A DNA stretch of 64,000 bases from Pseudomonas sp. UBA2684 (GCA_002354655.1 DELY01000016.1:27244-91243), one strand, 5' to 3'; shown: positions 53,596 through 61,887, numbered from the stretch's first letter. Made by a program: numbers and translations. Notes: generated by a model from the letters alone, not told the origin.

Positions 53596-54762
53596 ATGGA
53601 CTTCGAACTCAGCGATGAACAACGCCTGCTGGTAGACAGCGCCCGCCAGTTTGCCAGCCGCGAACTGGCCCCGCATGCGGCGGATTGGGACCGCGACCAC
53701 CACTTCCCGGTGGACGTGATCAAGCGCGCCGCCGAGCAGGGTTACCTGGCGCTGTATATCCAGGAAGACGACGGCGGCCTGGGCCTCTCGCGGCTATCCG
53801 CCTCGCTGATTTTCGAACAGTTGTCGGCCGGCTGCATCGCCACCACGGCGTTTCTGACCATCCACAATATGGCCTCGTGGATGCTCGCCTCCTTCGCCGA
53901 TCAGGCGCTGAAGGATGCCTGGCTGCCGCGCCTGGTCAGCGGCGAACTGCTGGCCTCCTACTGCCTCACCGAGCCGGACGCCGGCTCCGACGCCGCCCAC
54001 CTGCGCACCCGCGCCAAGCGCAGCGGCGACGACTACGTGCTGGACGGCAGCAAGTGCTTTATCTCCGGCGCGGGCTCCACCGATGTACTGATCGTCATGG
54101 CGCGCACCGGCGAAGACAGCGGCGCCAAGGGCGTCTCCTGCTTCCTGGTGCCGGCCGACGCCCCCGGGGTGAAGTACGGGCGCAACGAATTGAAGATGGG
54201 CTGGCGCGCCCAGCCGACTCGCACCATCACCTTCGAGGGCGTGCGCATTCCGGCGGGCAACCGTATCGGCCCGGAAGGCCAGGGCTTCGTCTACGCGATG
54301 AAGGGGCTGGATGGCGGACGGATCAATATCGCCAGCTGCTCGCTGGGCGCGGCACAAGCGGCGCTGGAACAATCGCTGCGCTACGTCGAGGAGCGCAAGC
54401 AGTTCGGCAAGCCGCTGAGCGACTTCCAATCCCTGCAATTCAAGCTCGCCGACATGCTCACCGACCTGACGGCGAGCCGGCAGATGGTGCGCCTGGCCGC
54501 GCACAAGCTGGATCACGGTCACAGCGAAGCCAGCCTGTATTGCGCCATGGCCAAGCGCTTCGCCACCGACCACTGTTTCAACCTGTGCAACGAGGCGCTG
54601 CAACTGCATGGCGGCTACGGTTACCTCAACGACTACCCACTGGAGCGCTGGGTGCGCGACAGCCGCGTGCATCAGATTCTCGAAGGCACCAACGAGATCA
54701 TGCGGGTAATCATCGCTCGCCGCCTGCTCGACCAGGGCGGCATGCTCGATCGGTTGTTATGA
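53596..54762 (+). CDS. Acyl-CoA dehydrogenase (isobutyryl-CoA type)
   Basis: FAD enzyme introducing the alpha-beta double bond in a short branched acyl-CoA, probably isobutyryl-CoA to methacrylyl-CoA. The 388-residue product has YCLTEPDAGSDAAHLRTRA (FAD/substrate motif, about 114-132), CFISGAGSTDVLIVMAR and the catalytic Glu363 in ILEGTNEIMR, at the position used by short-chain ACADs. GAGGACTT precedes the ATG, 6 bases after the binding-protein stop. Isobutyryl specificity comes from the cluster context. Confidence 0.9.
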   Translation: MDFELSDEQRLLVDSARQFASRELAPHAADWDRDHHFPVDVIKRAAEQGYLALYIQEDDGGLGLSRLSASLIFEQLSAGCIATTAFLTIHNMASWMLASFADQALKDAWLPRLVSGELLASYCLTEPDAGSDAAHLRTRAKRSGDDYVLDGSKCFISGAGSTDVLIVMARTGEDSGAKGVSCFLVPADAPGVKYGRNELKMGWRAQPTRTITFEGVRIPAGNRIGPEGQGFVYAMKGLDGGRINIASCSLGAAQAALEQSLRYVEERKQFGKPLSDFQSLQFKLADMLTDLTASRQMVRLAAHKLDHGHSEASLYCAMAKRFATDHCFNLCNEALQLHGGYGYLNDYPLERWVRDSRVHQILEGTNEIMRVIIARRLLDQGGMLDRLL

Positions 54763-54764
54763 AG

Positions 54765-54833
54765 GTAGGGCGGGCATGGCGCATGCCTTGTCCGCCGAGA
54801 GCAAGGTGGACAAGCGGCGCATGTCCACCCTAC
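54765..54833. repeat. Dispersed palindrome, GTAGGGTGG family
   Basis: GTAGGGCGGGCATGGCGCATG on the left pairs imperfectly with CGGCGCATGTCCACCCTAC on the right. It lies between the acyl-CoA dehydrogenase and enoyl-CoA hydratase genes of the operon. Confidence 0.72.
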
Positions 54834-54915
54834 GCGGTTGTTGTAGTCGCGAATCATTGAACCTGTAGGGCCGCAGCAAGCTGGCTCCTGCACACGTCCA
54901 GAAATGAGGATACAC

Positions 54916-55734
54916 ATGAGCAACGCCATCGAACCCTACAACCCCGGCGTGTTTGACCTGACCCACAAGCTCACCGTGGAAAAGCACGGCCACACCGCGC
55001 TGATCACCATCAACCACCCGCCGGCCAACACCTGGGACCGCGAGTCGCTGATCGGCCTCAAGCAGCTGATCGAGCACCTCAACCGCGACGACGACATCTA
55101 CGCCCTGGTGGTGACCGGCCAGGGCGGCAAGTTCTTCAGCGCCGGTGCCGATCTCAAGCTGTTTGCCGATGGCGACAAGGCCCGCGCCCGCGAGATGGCG
55201 CAGCGCTTCGGCGAAGCCTTCGAGGCACTGCGCGATTTTCGTGGCGTATCGATTGCCGCGATCAACGGCTACGCCATGGGCGGCGGCCTGGAGTGTGCGC
55301 TGGCCTGCGACATCCGCATCGCCGAACGCCAGGCCCACATGGCCCTGCCGGAAGCCACCGTGGGCCTGTTGCCCTGCGCCGGCGGCACCCAGGCCCTGCC
55401 CTGGTTGATCGGCGAAGGCTGGGCCAAACGCATGATCCTCTGCGGCGAACGGGTCGATGCCGACACCGCGCTGCGCATCGGCTTGGTCGAGCAAGTGGTC
55501 GACAGCGGCGAAGCGCGTGGTCATGCCCTGCTGCTGGCGGCGAAAGTCGCGCGGCAGAGCCCGGTGGCGGTGCGCACCATCAAGCCGCTGCTCCAGGGCG
55601 CCCGCGAGCGCAACCCGAACGCCTGGCTACCGGCAGAACGCGAGCGCTTCGTCGACCTGTTCGACGCCGACGACACCCGCGAAGGGGTCAACGCCTTCCT
55701 CGAGAAACGCGACCCGCAGTGGCGCAATAAATAA
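54916..55734 (+). CDS. Enoyl-CoA hydratase
   Basis: Crotonase-fold hydratase (272 residues) that would hydrate methacrylyl-CoA to 3-hydroxyisobutyryl-CoA. Oxyanion-hole segment KFFSAGADLKLF (about 75-86) and both catalytic glutamates are present (GYAMGGGLECALACD, and LPEATVGLLPCAGGTQ). The start at 54916 follows GAGGA; an alternative four codons upstream is less well placed. It lies between the acyl-CoA dehydrogenase and hydrolase genes, fitting the order of steps. Confidence 0.9.
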   Translation: MSNAIEPYNPGVFDLTHKLTVEKHGHTALITINHPPANTWDRESLIGLKQLIEHLNRDDDIYALVVTGQGGKFFSAGADLKLFADGDKARAREMAQRFGEAFEALRDFRGVSIAAINGYAMGGGLECALACDIRIAERQAHMALPEATVGLLPCAGGTQALPWLIGEGWAKRMILCGERVDADTALRIGLVEQVVDSGEARGHALLLAAKVARQSPVAVRTIKPLLQGARERNPNAWLPAERERFVDLFDADDTREGVNAFLEKRDPQWRNK

Positions 55735-55736
55735 TC

Positions 55737-55824
55737 CGTAGGGTGGATCGGGGCGCGTAGCTGTCGCCTTTCACATCCACCATAACCGCATGCGGTGGAT
55801 GGATAAAACGCCATCCACCCTACG
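55737..55824. repeat. Dispersed palindrome, GTAGGGTGGAT subtype
   Basis: CGTAGGGTGGAT on the left and ATCCACCCTACG on the right, with an inner pair (ACATCCACC / GGTGGATGG). It directly follows the enoyl-CoA hydratase stop. Confidence 0.78.
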
Positions 55825-55841
55825 GCCAACGCAACGAGAAC

Positions 55842-55891
55842 CGTAGGGTGGATGTCGCTCTTTACATCCACCATGACCACGCACAGTGGAT
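55842..55891. repeat. Truncated copy of the same palindrome
   Basis: A second left half (CGTAGGGTGGATG, then CATCCACC and GTGGATGC) starts 17 bases after the complete copy but lacks the closing CCACCCTAC end. It forms most of the leader of the hydrolase gene. Confidence 0.6.
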
Positions 55892-55926
55892 GCAGCCAGT
55901 GCCTCCACACCATGATGGAAGCGAAG

Positions 55927-57030
55927 ATGAACGTCCATTTCGAAGAACGCCCCAGCCTGCATGGCTTCCGCATCGGCATCGCCAGCCTGGATGCCGAGAA
56001 GAGCCTGAACGCCCTGTCGTTGCCGATGATCGAAGCGCTGGACGGCAAGCTCGCCGCCTGGGCGGACGATCCCAGCATCGCCTGCGTGCTGCTGCGCGGT
56101 AACGGCGCCAAGGCTTTCTGCGCCGGTGGCGACGTGGTGCAGCTGGTGCAACAGTGTCGCGAACACCCCGGCGAAATTCCGCCCTTGGCGCGGCGCTTCT
56201 TTGCCGACGAATACCGTCTCGACCATCGCATCCACAGCTACCCGAAACCCTTCATTTGCTGGGCCCACGGCCATGTGCTGGGCGGCGGCATGGGCCTGAT
56301 GCAGGGCGCGGGTATCCGCATCGTCACCCCAGGCAGCCGCCTGGGCATGCCGGAAGTGAATATCGGCCTGTACCCGGATGTTGGCGGCAGCTGGTTTCTC
56401 GCCCGCCTGCCGGGCAAGCTCGGCCTGTTCCTCGGCATGACCGCCAGCAGCATCAACGCCCGCGATGCCCTGGACCTGGACCTGGCCGACCGCTTCCTGC
56501 TCGACAGCCAGCAAGAAGCGTTGCTTGAAGGCCTGGTGCAGGTGAACTGGCAAGAGCAAGCCCAACTGCAAGTGCACAGCCTGCTCAAGGCCCTGGAACA
56601 CGAAGCCTTTGCCGAATTGCCGGAGGCCCAATGGCTGCCGCGCCGCGAGCGCATCGACGCGCTGCTCGACCACGCCGATCTGCCTAGCGCCTGGCGCGCC
56701 CTGACGGCGCTGCAAACCGACCATGACCTGCTGCTAGCCCGCGCGGCCAAGACCCTGGCTGGCGGTTGCCCGCTGACCGCGCACCTGGTCTGGCAACAGA
56801 TCGCCCGTGCCAAACACCTGTCGTTGGCGCAAGTGTTCCAGATGGAATATGCCATCAGCCTGAACTGCTGCCGTCACCCGGAATTCCCCGAAGGGGTGCG
56901 CTCGCGGCTGATCGACAAGGACCACGCGCCACGCTGGCACTGGCCGGATGTGGCGAACATTCCACAGCAGGTAATAGACGCGCACTTCGCCCCAGCCTGG
57001 GACGGCGCACATCCACTGGCGGATTTGTAA
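55927..57030 (+). CDS. 3-hydroxyisobutyryl-CoA hydrolase (HIBCH-like)
   Basis: Crotonase-fold thioesterase (367 residues), releasing 3-hydroxyisobutyrate from its CoA ester. Family features: LSLPMIEALDGKLAAWADDP, AFCAGGDVVQLVQQ (about 62-75), GHVLGGGMGLMQGA and MPEVNIGLYPDVGGSWFLAR (about 143-162) with the conserved Glu, plus a long C-terminal extension absent from true hydratases (EYAISLNCCRHPEFPEGVRS). The start at 55927 (MNVHFEERPSLHG) is chosen; earlier in-frame Met codons lie inside a repeat. It sits between the enoyl-CoA hydratase and mmsB genes, exactly as the pathway predicts. Confidence 0.9.
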   Translation: MNVHFEERPSLHGFRIGIASLDAEKSLNALSLPMIEALDGKLAAWADDPSIACVLLRGNGAKAFCAGGDVVQLVQQCREHPGEIPPLARRFFADEYRLDHRIHSYPKPFICWAHGHVLGGGMGLMQGAGIRIVTPGSRLGMPEVNIGLYPDVGGSWFLARLPGKLGLFLGMTASSINARDALDLDLADRFLLDSQQEALLEGLVQVNWQEQAQLQVHSLLKALEHEAFAELPEAQWLPRRERIDALLDHADLPSAWRALTALQTDHDLLLARAAKTLAGGCPLTAHLVWQQIARAKHLSLAQVFQMEYAISLNCCRHPEFPEGVRSRLIDKDHAPRWHWPDVANIPQQVIDAHFAPAWDGAHPLADL

Positions 57031-57033
57031 GTA

Positions 57034-57109
57034 CGTAGGGTGGATGACGCCTTTTTCATCCACCAATAAGACCGCAGCTGGTGGATGGATGAAACGTCAT
57101 CCACCCTAC
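57034..57109. repeat. Dispersed palindrome, GTAGGGTGGAT subtype
   Basis: CGTAGGGTGGATGACG and CGTCATCCACCCTAC form the outer arms (57034 to 57109); two inner arms (GGTGGATG and CATCCACC) add a nested pair. It fills the gap between the hydrolase gene and mmsB. Confidence 0.8.
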
Positions 57110-57150
57110 ACGGCTACACGAGAGTTATTCAGCGCGACAGGAGCATAACA

Positions 57151-58035
57151 ATGACAACAATCGCCTTTATCGGTCTCGGCCATATGGGCCTGCCCATGGC
57201 GCGCAACCTGCTCAAGGCCGGCTTCAGCCTCAAGGTCTTCGACCTGATGCAGCCTGCGGTCGACGAACTGGCCAAGGACGGCGCCCAGGCGGCCAGCAGC
57301 GCCGCCGATGCGGTACAGGACGCCGAGGTGGTGGTGAGCATGCTGCCGGCCAGCCGGCACGTCGAAGGCCTGTACCTGGGCGATAACGGTCTGTTGGCCG
57401 CGCTCAAACCCGGCAGCCTGGTGCTGGAGTGCTCGACCATTGCCCCGGAATCCGCGCGCAAGGTGCATCAGGCGGCTCGCGAGCGCGGCATCGAACTGCT
57501 CGACGCACCGGTGTCCGGCGGTACGGCGGGCGCGGCAGCGGGCACCCTGACCTTTATGATCGGTGGCGCAGCCAGCACATTGGAAAAGGCCCGCACAATC
57601 TTCGCCGCCATGGGCAAGAACATCTTCCACGCCGGCCCCGACGGCGCCGGCCAGGTGGCCAAGGTGTGCAACAACCAGGTGCTGGCGGTGCAGATGATCG
57701 CCACCGCCGAAGCCATGGCCATGGGCGTGGCCAACGGCCTGGAGCCAGCGGTGCTGGCCGAGATCATGCGCCAGAGCTCGGGCGGCAACTGGACGTTGGA
57801 GAAGTACAACCCCTGGCCGGGCGTGATGGAAAACGCCCCGGCCTCGAAAGGCTACAGCGGCGGCTTTATGGCCGAGCTGATGGCCAAGGACCTCGGCCTG
57901 GCCCAGGAAGCCGCCCAGGCCAGCGGCAGCAGTACGCCGATGGGCGCGCTGGCGTTGCAGCTCTATCGCCTGCTGCTCAAGCAGGGCAAGGGCAAGCAGG
58001 ACTTCTCGGTGGTGCAGCAGCTGTTTGTCGAGTAA
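57151..58035 (+). CDS. mmsB: 3-hydroxyisobutyrate dehydrogenase
   Basis: NAD-dependent oxidation of 3-hydroxyisobutyrate to methylmalonate semialdehyde, the substrate of MmsA. The 294-residue product has the dinucleotide motif IGLGHMGLPMARN (6-18), the substrate motif LDAPVSGGTAGA and catalytic Lys171 (KVCNNQ). It belongs to the beta-hydroxyacid dehydrogenase family. CAGGAG precedes the ATG. It closes the cluster and is followed by a terminator. Confidence 0.94.
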   Translation: MTTIAFIGLGHMGLPMARNLLKAGFSLKVFDLMQPAVDELAKDGAQAASSAADAVQDAEVVVSMLPASRHVEGLYLGDNGLLAALKPGSLVLECSTIAPESARKVHQAARERGIELLDAPVSGGTAGAAAGTLTFMIGGAASTLEKARTIFAAMGKNIFHAGPDGAGQVAKVCNNQVLAVQMIATAEAMAMGVANGLEPAVLAEIMRQSSGGNWTLEKYNPWPGVMENAPASKGYSGGFMAELMAKDLGLAQEAAQASGSSTPMGALALQLYRLLLKQGKGKQDFSVVQQLFVE

Positions 58036-58078
58036 CTGGCGGGCCCGATCATCGATGTCGGCCACTGCTGATGGCCAT

Positions 58079-58110
58079 AACCCCACTACCATAAGGTAGC
58101 GGGGTTGTTT
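58079..58110 (+). terminator. Terminator after mmsB
   Basis: AACCCCACTACC and GGTAGCGGGGTT around an ATAA loop (one mismatch), followed by GTTTAT. It ends the valine cluster. Confidence 0.8.
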
Positions 58111-58142
58111 ATCGAGACGGCCAGTAAGGCAAGGAGCAGTCG

Positions 58143-58481
58143 ATGTTGTATGTGAAGCGCGATGCCTGGGGCAATCTACAGCAGGTAGAGACAACACCTT
58201 TCGAAGGCATGGATGGCGAGCTGCTGGCCGATAGCCAGGAAGCGCAAGCCTGGTATGCCAACCAGACAGTCGAAAGCAGCCTGCTGCAACTGCAGCAGAG
58301 TGATCTCGACATGATCCGGGTACTGGAGGACTTGATCACCGTACTGATCCGCAACGGCGTAGTGCGCATTACCGACCTACCAGAGGCTGCCCAGAGCAAA
58401 TTGGTAGGCCGTAGCAAGGCGCGAGACGCCTTGGGTGGCTTGCAGCGGTTGATCAACGACGATGAAGCGAAACTTATCTAA
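58143..58481 (+). CDS. Conserved hypothetical protein (112 residues)
   Basis: An acidic, mostly helical 112-residue protein; relatives in Pseudomonas are often labelled tryptophan synthase beta-like, but it is far too short for that enzyme and has no PLP lysine motif. Conserved-looking features are MLYVKRDAWGNLQQVE at the start and LIRNGVVRITDLPEAAQSKL (about 68-87). AAGGAG at ideal spacing supports the start. It has its own transcription unit after the mmsB terminator. Function unknown. Confidence 0.8.
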   Translation: MLYVKRDAWGNLQQVETTPFEGMDGELLADSQEAQAWYANQTVESSLLQLQQSDLDMIRVLEDLITVLIRNGVVRITDLPEAAQSKLVGRSKARDALGGLQRLINDDEAKLI

Positions 58482-58520
58482 AAGGCCATGCCCCGATTAC
58501 GTGTTGCCGGGGCGATAAGC

Positions 58521-58604
58521 CGTAGGCTGGGTCGGGGCACGCAACGCGACGAAGCCCAACGCCGCCGATCGTTGGGCTTCGCTGCGTTCAACACCAACCT
58601 ACCG
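58521..58604. repeat. Second type of dispersed palindrome (GTAGGCTGG...CAACCTAC)
   Basis: CGTAGGCTGGG on the left and CAACCTACCG on the right are outer arms; GAAGCCCAACG and CGTTGGGCTTC are near-perfect inner arms. It lies between two small convergent genes and differs from the GTAGGGTGG set in its inner sequence. Confidence 0.7.
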
Positions 58605-58702
58605 ATGTGTGCGCACACAGTTAACGGGTACACAGCCTTTTGGTTGACTGTACCCGTTAGATATTGAAGCGGATCGCCCGGCAAATCGACCTGCAACAGA
58701 CC

Positions 58703-58942
58703 CTAGCTGCGTGCCAAACCACGCCCAAACAACAGCACCTGCACCCGCTGCAACCAGGGCTGTGGCTGACCAACCAGGCGCGTCTTGAACAGCATCATCT
58801 CGCCGATATGCGCCAGCAGCAGGCCGCCGGCAATCAGGTTGACCGCCAGGTACCAGCTCTCGCCCATTGGGTAGAGCAGGTTGAGCAGCGCCAGTACCCA
58901 AAACGCGGCCAGCGCGCCTTTGGCGAATGTCAGAACGTGCAT
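58703..58942 (-). CDS. DUF1145 (YhhL-like) membrane protein
   Basis: A 79-residue inner-membrane protein with two membrane helices (about 8-25 and 31-52) and the family segment NLLYPMGESWYLAVNLIAGG (about 21-40); HIGEMMLF follows. AAGGAG precedes the ATG. It matches the small DUF1145 family. No function is established; it sits alone between convergent and divergent neighbours. Confidence 0.8.
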   Translation of the reverse strand: MHVLTFAKGALAAFWVLALLNLLYPMGESWYLAVNLIAGGLLLAHIGEMMLFKTRLVGQPQPWLQRVQVLLFGRGLARS

Positions 58943-59053
58943 GAGTCACTCCTTAGTCAGATAAGCCAGCGAGGTAAAAAACGCTGACCAGTCTGCCCTG
59001 CCCCCGGCCTTGGCGCGTCCGCACTTTGGTCGGGTCGAGTGACTCGTCGGCAC

Positions 59054-60841
59054 TCAGCGCAGCGTCAGGGCAATCGGTTCATCGCTGAAATCGAAGCAGC
59101 CGAGGAAGGTCTTGATCTCCAGCAGGTTGCCGTCGACCTGCACATCGCCGAGCAGCGCGCCCTTGAGCAGGCCGTTCTCACCGCTCATCACGGTGTCCAG
59201 ATAGGTCTTGTCGAGAGTCAGCTTGAGCGTGGTGCCCTCGGGAATACCCGGGTGCAATTGCACCACGCCGCGACGCACTTCCAGCGCCCATTCCTCGCCG
59301 ATATCCGGGAAGCTGAAACCCAGGGTCAGCTCGACATCATTGGCCTTGTCCGGGTCGATGCGGGTAATCCAGTTCTGCAGGAAGATCCGTGCGGGGAAGG
59401 TTTTCAGCATGTCGGCCGAAAGAAACGCGCTGCGCATGCTCAGGGCCATCTGCTGCACCTCATCACCGGTAAATTTACCTTCCAACTCCATGGCGCTCAT
59501 CAGGTACCAGTTGCGCCAGTTGATGTTCATGCTGGCGTAACCCAGTTTGCGCAAGCTGCGCGCCTTGATCTCGCGCGCCAGCTTGTCCTCGTTGTCCACC
59601 TGAATGGCGTAGCTGGAAAGCTCCGCGGCCCATTGATGCTCGCCCTTGAGGTAGGCTTCGCCGGCGGCTAGCAACAGCTTCTCGCGCCCGCCCATCAGGG
59701 CGATCAGCCGCTCGGCCTTGTCTTGCGGCGGCAGCGGGTCGAGCGCCACCGGGTCGCCCTGGAACCAGCCCAGGTAGCCGTTGTAGATCTGCCGCACGCT
59801 GTGTTTCACCGTGCCGTAGTACTCGCGCAGGTAAGGCGTGTAGCCGGCCAGGTGCGGCGGCAGCTTGACCTTCTCGACCAACTCGTCCGGAGTCAGGCCC
59901 TTGTTCATCCAGCGCACGGTTTGGTCGTGGATATAGGCGATGCCGTCACGGGTCATGCGCAGCACTTCCTCGACCTGCTCCTGGCCGCTGACCGGGCGGC
60001 CATGCAGCGGCACCATATGCTCGGCCTGGTAGGCGCGCAGCTTGTCCAGGCTCTCGACCCACACCACCGGATCGCGAAACTTGGTGCCGCGCAGGGTGTG
60101 GATATTCGGCAGGGTCGGCCCCTGCTCCACCTCGGCGCTGATCAGCACACGGTTGGCCGGCAGGTAGACGGTGATCTCGTCCGGCGCTTCGCTGGGCACA
60201 TGCAGGAACTGCACATCCAACCCGGCAATACGGGTGTCGAGCTGGTCCTTGAAGGTCACGGTCGGGGCGATAAAGGTCGAGGCCTCGGCCTTGGCCAGCG
60301 GGCCGATGCCGGCGTTCATATCCTTCAGGTCGGCGGGCGGCAGGCCAGCGCCAAAGCTGTAGCCCGAGCGCACCGAGAGGATCGGCCCGACCAGCGCGCC
60401 CTGCGCCACCACATTGGCCAGCAGGGTGTCGTGGGCGTAGATCTGCACCTCGCCGCTGCGCACCTGCTCTTCCGTGACGAAGGCTTTCACGCCGTTGATA
60501 TGGTCGGGGTGAAAGTGGGTGTAGACCACCGCCTTGACCGGCTTGTCGGTGATCGTGCGGAACTCGGCCATGATCTTGCGCGACTCGCTGACCGACTCGC
60601 CAGTGTCGACGATGATCAGCCCCTCCGGCGCCTCGATCATCACCACGTTGCCGAGCTGCCAACCGACCGCCGAATAGACGTTGCCGGCAATCGGGTAAAT
60701 CTTCTGGGTGAAATGCGCGGTGTGCGCGGCCAGTTCGGCGTTGATCGATGGCTCGATGCGTTCGGCGGGCAACTCGGCCAGGGCACTAAGCGGCAGCGCC
60801 GCGACCAGCAACAGCCGGCGAAAATGGGACAGGGGGCGCAT
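59054..60841 (-). CDS. sdsA1: Alkylsulfatase of the SdsA1/BDS1 type
   Basis: Periplasmic metallo-beta-lactamase-fold hydrolase of primary alkyl sulfates such as SDS. The 595-residue product has a signal peptide (about 1-22, LSALAELP), a zinc domain with HFHPDH (His109, His111, Asp113, His114), a helical dimerisation domain and a C-terminal SCP2-like domain (about 480-595) for alkyl chains. It is shorter than P. aeruginosa SdsA1 (about 658), and the motif reads HFHPDH rather than the HSHADH I recall for SdsA1, so substrate range may differ. The start at 60841 follows CGAGG. It is divergent from a LysR gene, as sdsA1-sdsB1 (PA0740-PA0739). Confidence 0.8.
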   Translation of the reverse strand: MRPLSHFRRLLLVAALPLSALAELPAERIEPSINAELAAHTAHFTQKIYPIAGNVYSAVGWQLGNVVMIEAPEGLIIVDTGESVSESRKIMAEFRTITDKPVKAVVYTHFHPDHINGVKAFVTEEQVRSGEVQIYAHDTLLANVVAQGALVGPILSVRSGYSFGAGLPPADLKDMNAGIGPLAKAEASTFIAPTVTFKDQLDTRIAGLDVQFLHVPSEAPDEITVYLPANRVLISAEVEQGPTLPNIHTLRGTKFRDPVVWVESLDKLRAYQAEHMVPLHGRPVSGQEQVEEVLRMTRDGIAYIHDQTVRWMNKGLTPDELVEKVKLPPHLAGYTPYLREYYGTVKHSVRQIYNGYLGWFQGDPVALDPLPPQDKAERLIALMGGREKLLLAAGEAYLKGEHQWAAELSSYAIQVDNEDKLAREIKARSLRKLGYASMNINWRNWYLMSAMELEGKFTGDEVQQMALSMRSAFLSADMLKTFPARIFLQNWITRIDPDKANDVELTLGFSFPDIGEEWALEVRRGVVQLHPGIPEGTTLKLTLDKTYLDTVMSGENGLLKGALLGDVQVDGNLLEIKTFLGCFDFSDEPIALTLR

Positions 60842-60891
60842 GGACGGCCTCGATTGTTGGGATGGACGCTGGCAGCCTGACAAAGCCCTGC

Positions 60892-60928
60892 GCATAATTC
60901 CAATGCATATCTATCGACATTCCAATGC
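60892..60928. promoter_or_regulatory. Candidate LysR binding site between sdsA1- and sdsB1-like genes
   Basis: GCAT-N7-ATGC (60892-60906) fits the LysR T-N11-A dyad. The ten-base word ATTCCAATGC inside it recurs exactly at 60919-60928, 22 bases (two helical turns) further on, which suggests two adjacent half sites overlapping the regulator's own start region. Confidence 0.6.
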
Positions 60929-60937
60929 GGATTACGC

Positions 60938-61858
60938 ATGAACGACCTACGCCAACTGCGCCACTTCGTCGCCCTGGCCGAGCACGGCCACTTCGCCCGC
61001 GCCGCCGAGGCGGTCAACCTCAGCCAACCGGCCTTGAGCCGCAGCATCCAGGCCCTGGAAGCCAGCCTGGCGTGCCGCCTGCTCGATCGCCACAGCCGTG
61101 GCATCAGCCTGACCGCCCATGGTCAGTTGGTGCTGGAGCACGCCCAGCGCCTGCTGGCCGGCAGCCGCGCGCTGAAGAATGCGGTGAGCCAACTGGGTAA
61201 CCTGGAAGCCGGCGAGTTACGCCTGGGTGCCGGCCCCTACCCCGCCGCACGCCTGATTCCGCATGCGCTCGGGCGCCTGGCGCAACGCTACCCACGGGTG
61301 CGGGTCAACCTGAGCATCGCCAACTGGTTGGAGCTGCGCACCAGCCTGCTCGACGACATCATCGAGCTGTTCGTCGCCGACACCCGCGAGTTCAAGGACG
61401 ATCCACTGCTCACTATCGAAGCTTTGCACAGGCACAACGGCGTGCTGTTCTGCCGTCCCGGTCATCCACTGTTGCAGCGCGCGCACCTGCACCTGCACGA
61501 CGTACTCGACTACCCGCTAGCGGGTACGCAATTGCCGCAGGCGGTGGAGCACAGCCTGATCGCCGCGAGCGGACGGGCGCAACCACTGAGCATCCAGTGC
61601 GACAATTTCATGGTGTTGAAAACCCTGGTGGGCAACAGCGATGTGCTGAGCATGGCGCCCTGGGATGTGCTCGCCGAGGATATCCACAACGGCCGCCTGG
61701 CCTTGTTGCCCCTGGCCCATGGCGCCCTCAGCGAGCAGTCGGCCTATGGCCTGGTCAGCCGCGCCGGCCACAGCCTGTCACCGGCGGCACTGGCCATGCG
61801 CGCGGCCATCCTGGAAGAGGACCGCAGCGTTAGCCCACAGCAGAACCGCCCGACATAA
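60938..61858 (+). CDS. sdsB1: LysR-family regulator, SdsB1-like
   Basis: A 306-residue LysR-type regulator: N-terminal winged helix (about 1-60; HFARAAEAVNLSQPALSRSI at about 20-39) and a periplasmic-binding-protein-like effector domain (about 90-295). It is divergent from the alkylsulfatase gene, as SdsB1 beside SdsA1 in P. aeruginosa, where it activates sulfatase expression on SDS. The effector here is inferred. No clear Shine-Dalgarno is visible; GCGGATTACGC precedes the ATG. Confidence 0.82.
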   Translation: MNDLRQLRHFVALAEHGHFARAAEAVNLSQPALSRSIQALEASLACRLLDRHSRGISLTAHGQLVLEHAQRLLAGSRALKNAVSQLGNLEAGELRLGAGPYPAARLIPHALGRLAQRYPRVRVNLSIANWLELRTSLLDDIIELFVADTREFKDDPLLTIEALHRHNGVLFCRPGHPLLQRAHLHLHDVLDYPLAGTQLPQAVEHSLIAASGRAQPLSIQCDNFMVLKTLVGNSDVLSMAPWDVLAEDIHNGRLALLPLAHGALSEQSAYGLVSRAGHSLSPAALAMRAAILEEDRSVSPQQNRPT

Positions 61859-61887
61859 GGCGGCCTGCTGCGCTATCTGCGGTGGGG

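Noticed and set aside
54765-57109. CRISPR array
   Set aside because: The repeats are palindromic intergenic elements with coding genes between them, not short direct repeats with uniform spacers; no cas genes are present.
58143-58481. Tryptophan synthase beta subunit
   Set aside because: A label seen on relatives, but 112 residues and no PLP-binding lysine motif exclude the enzyme.
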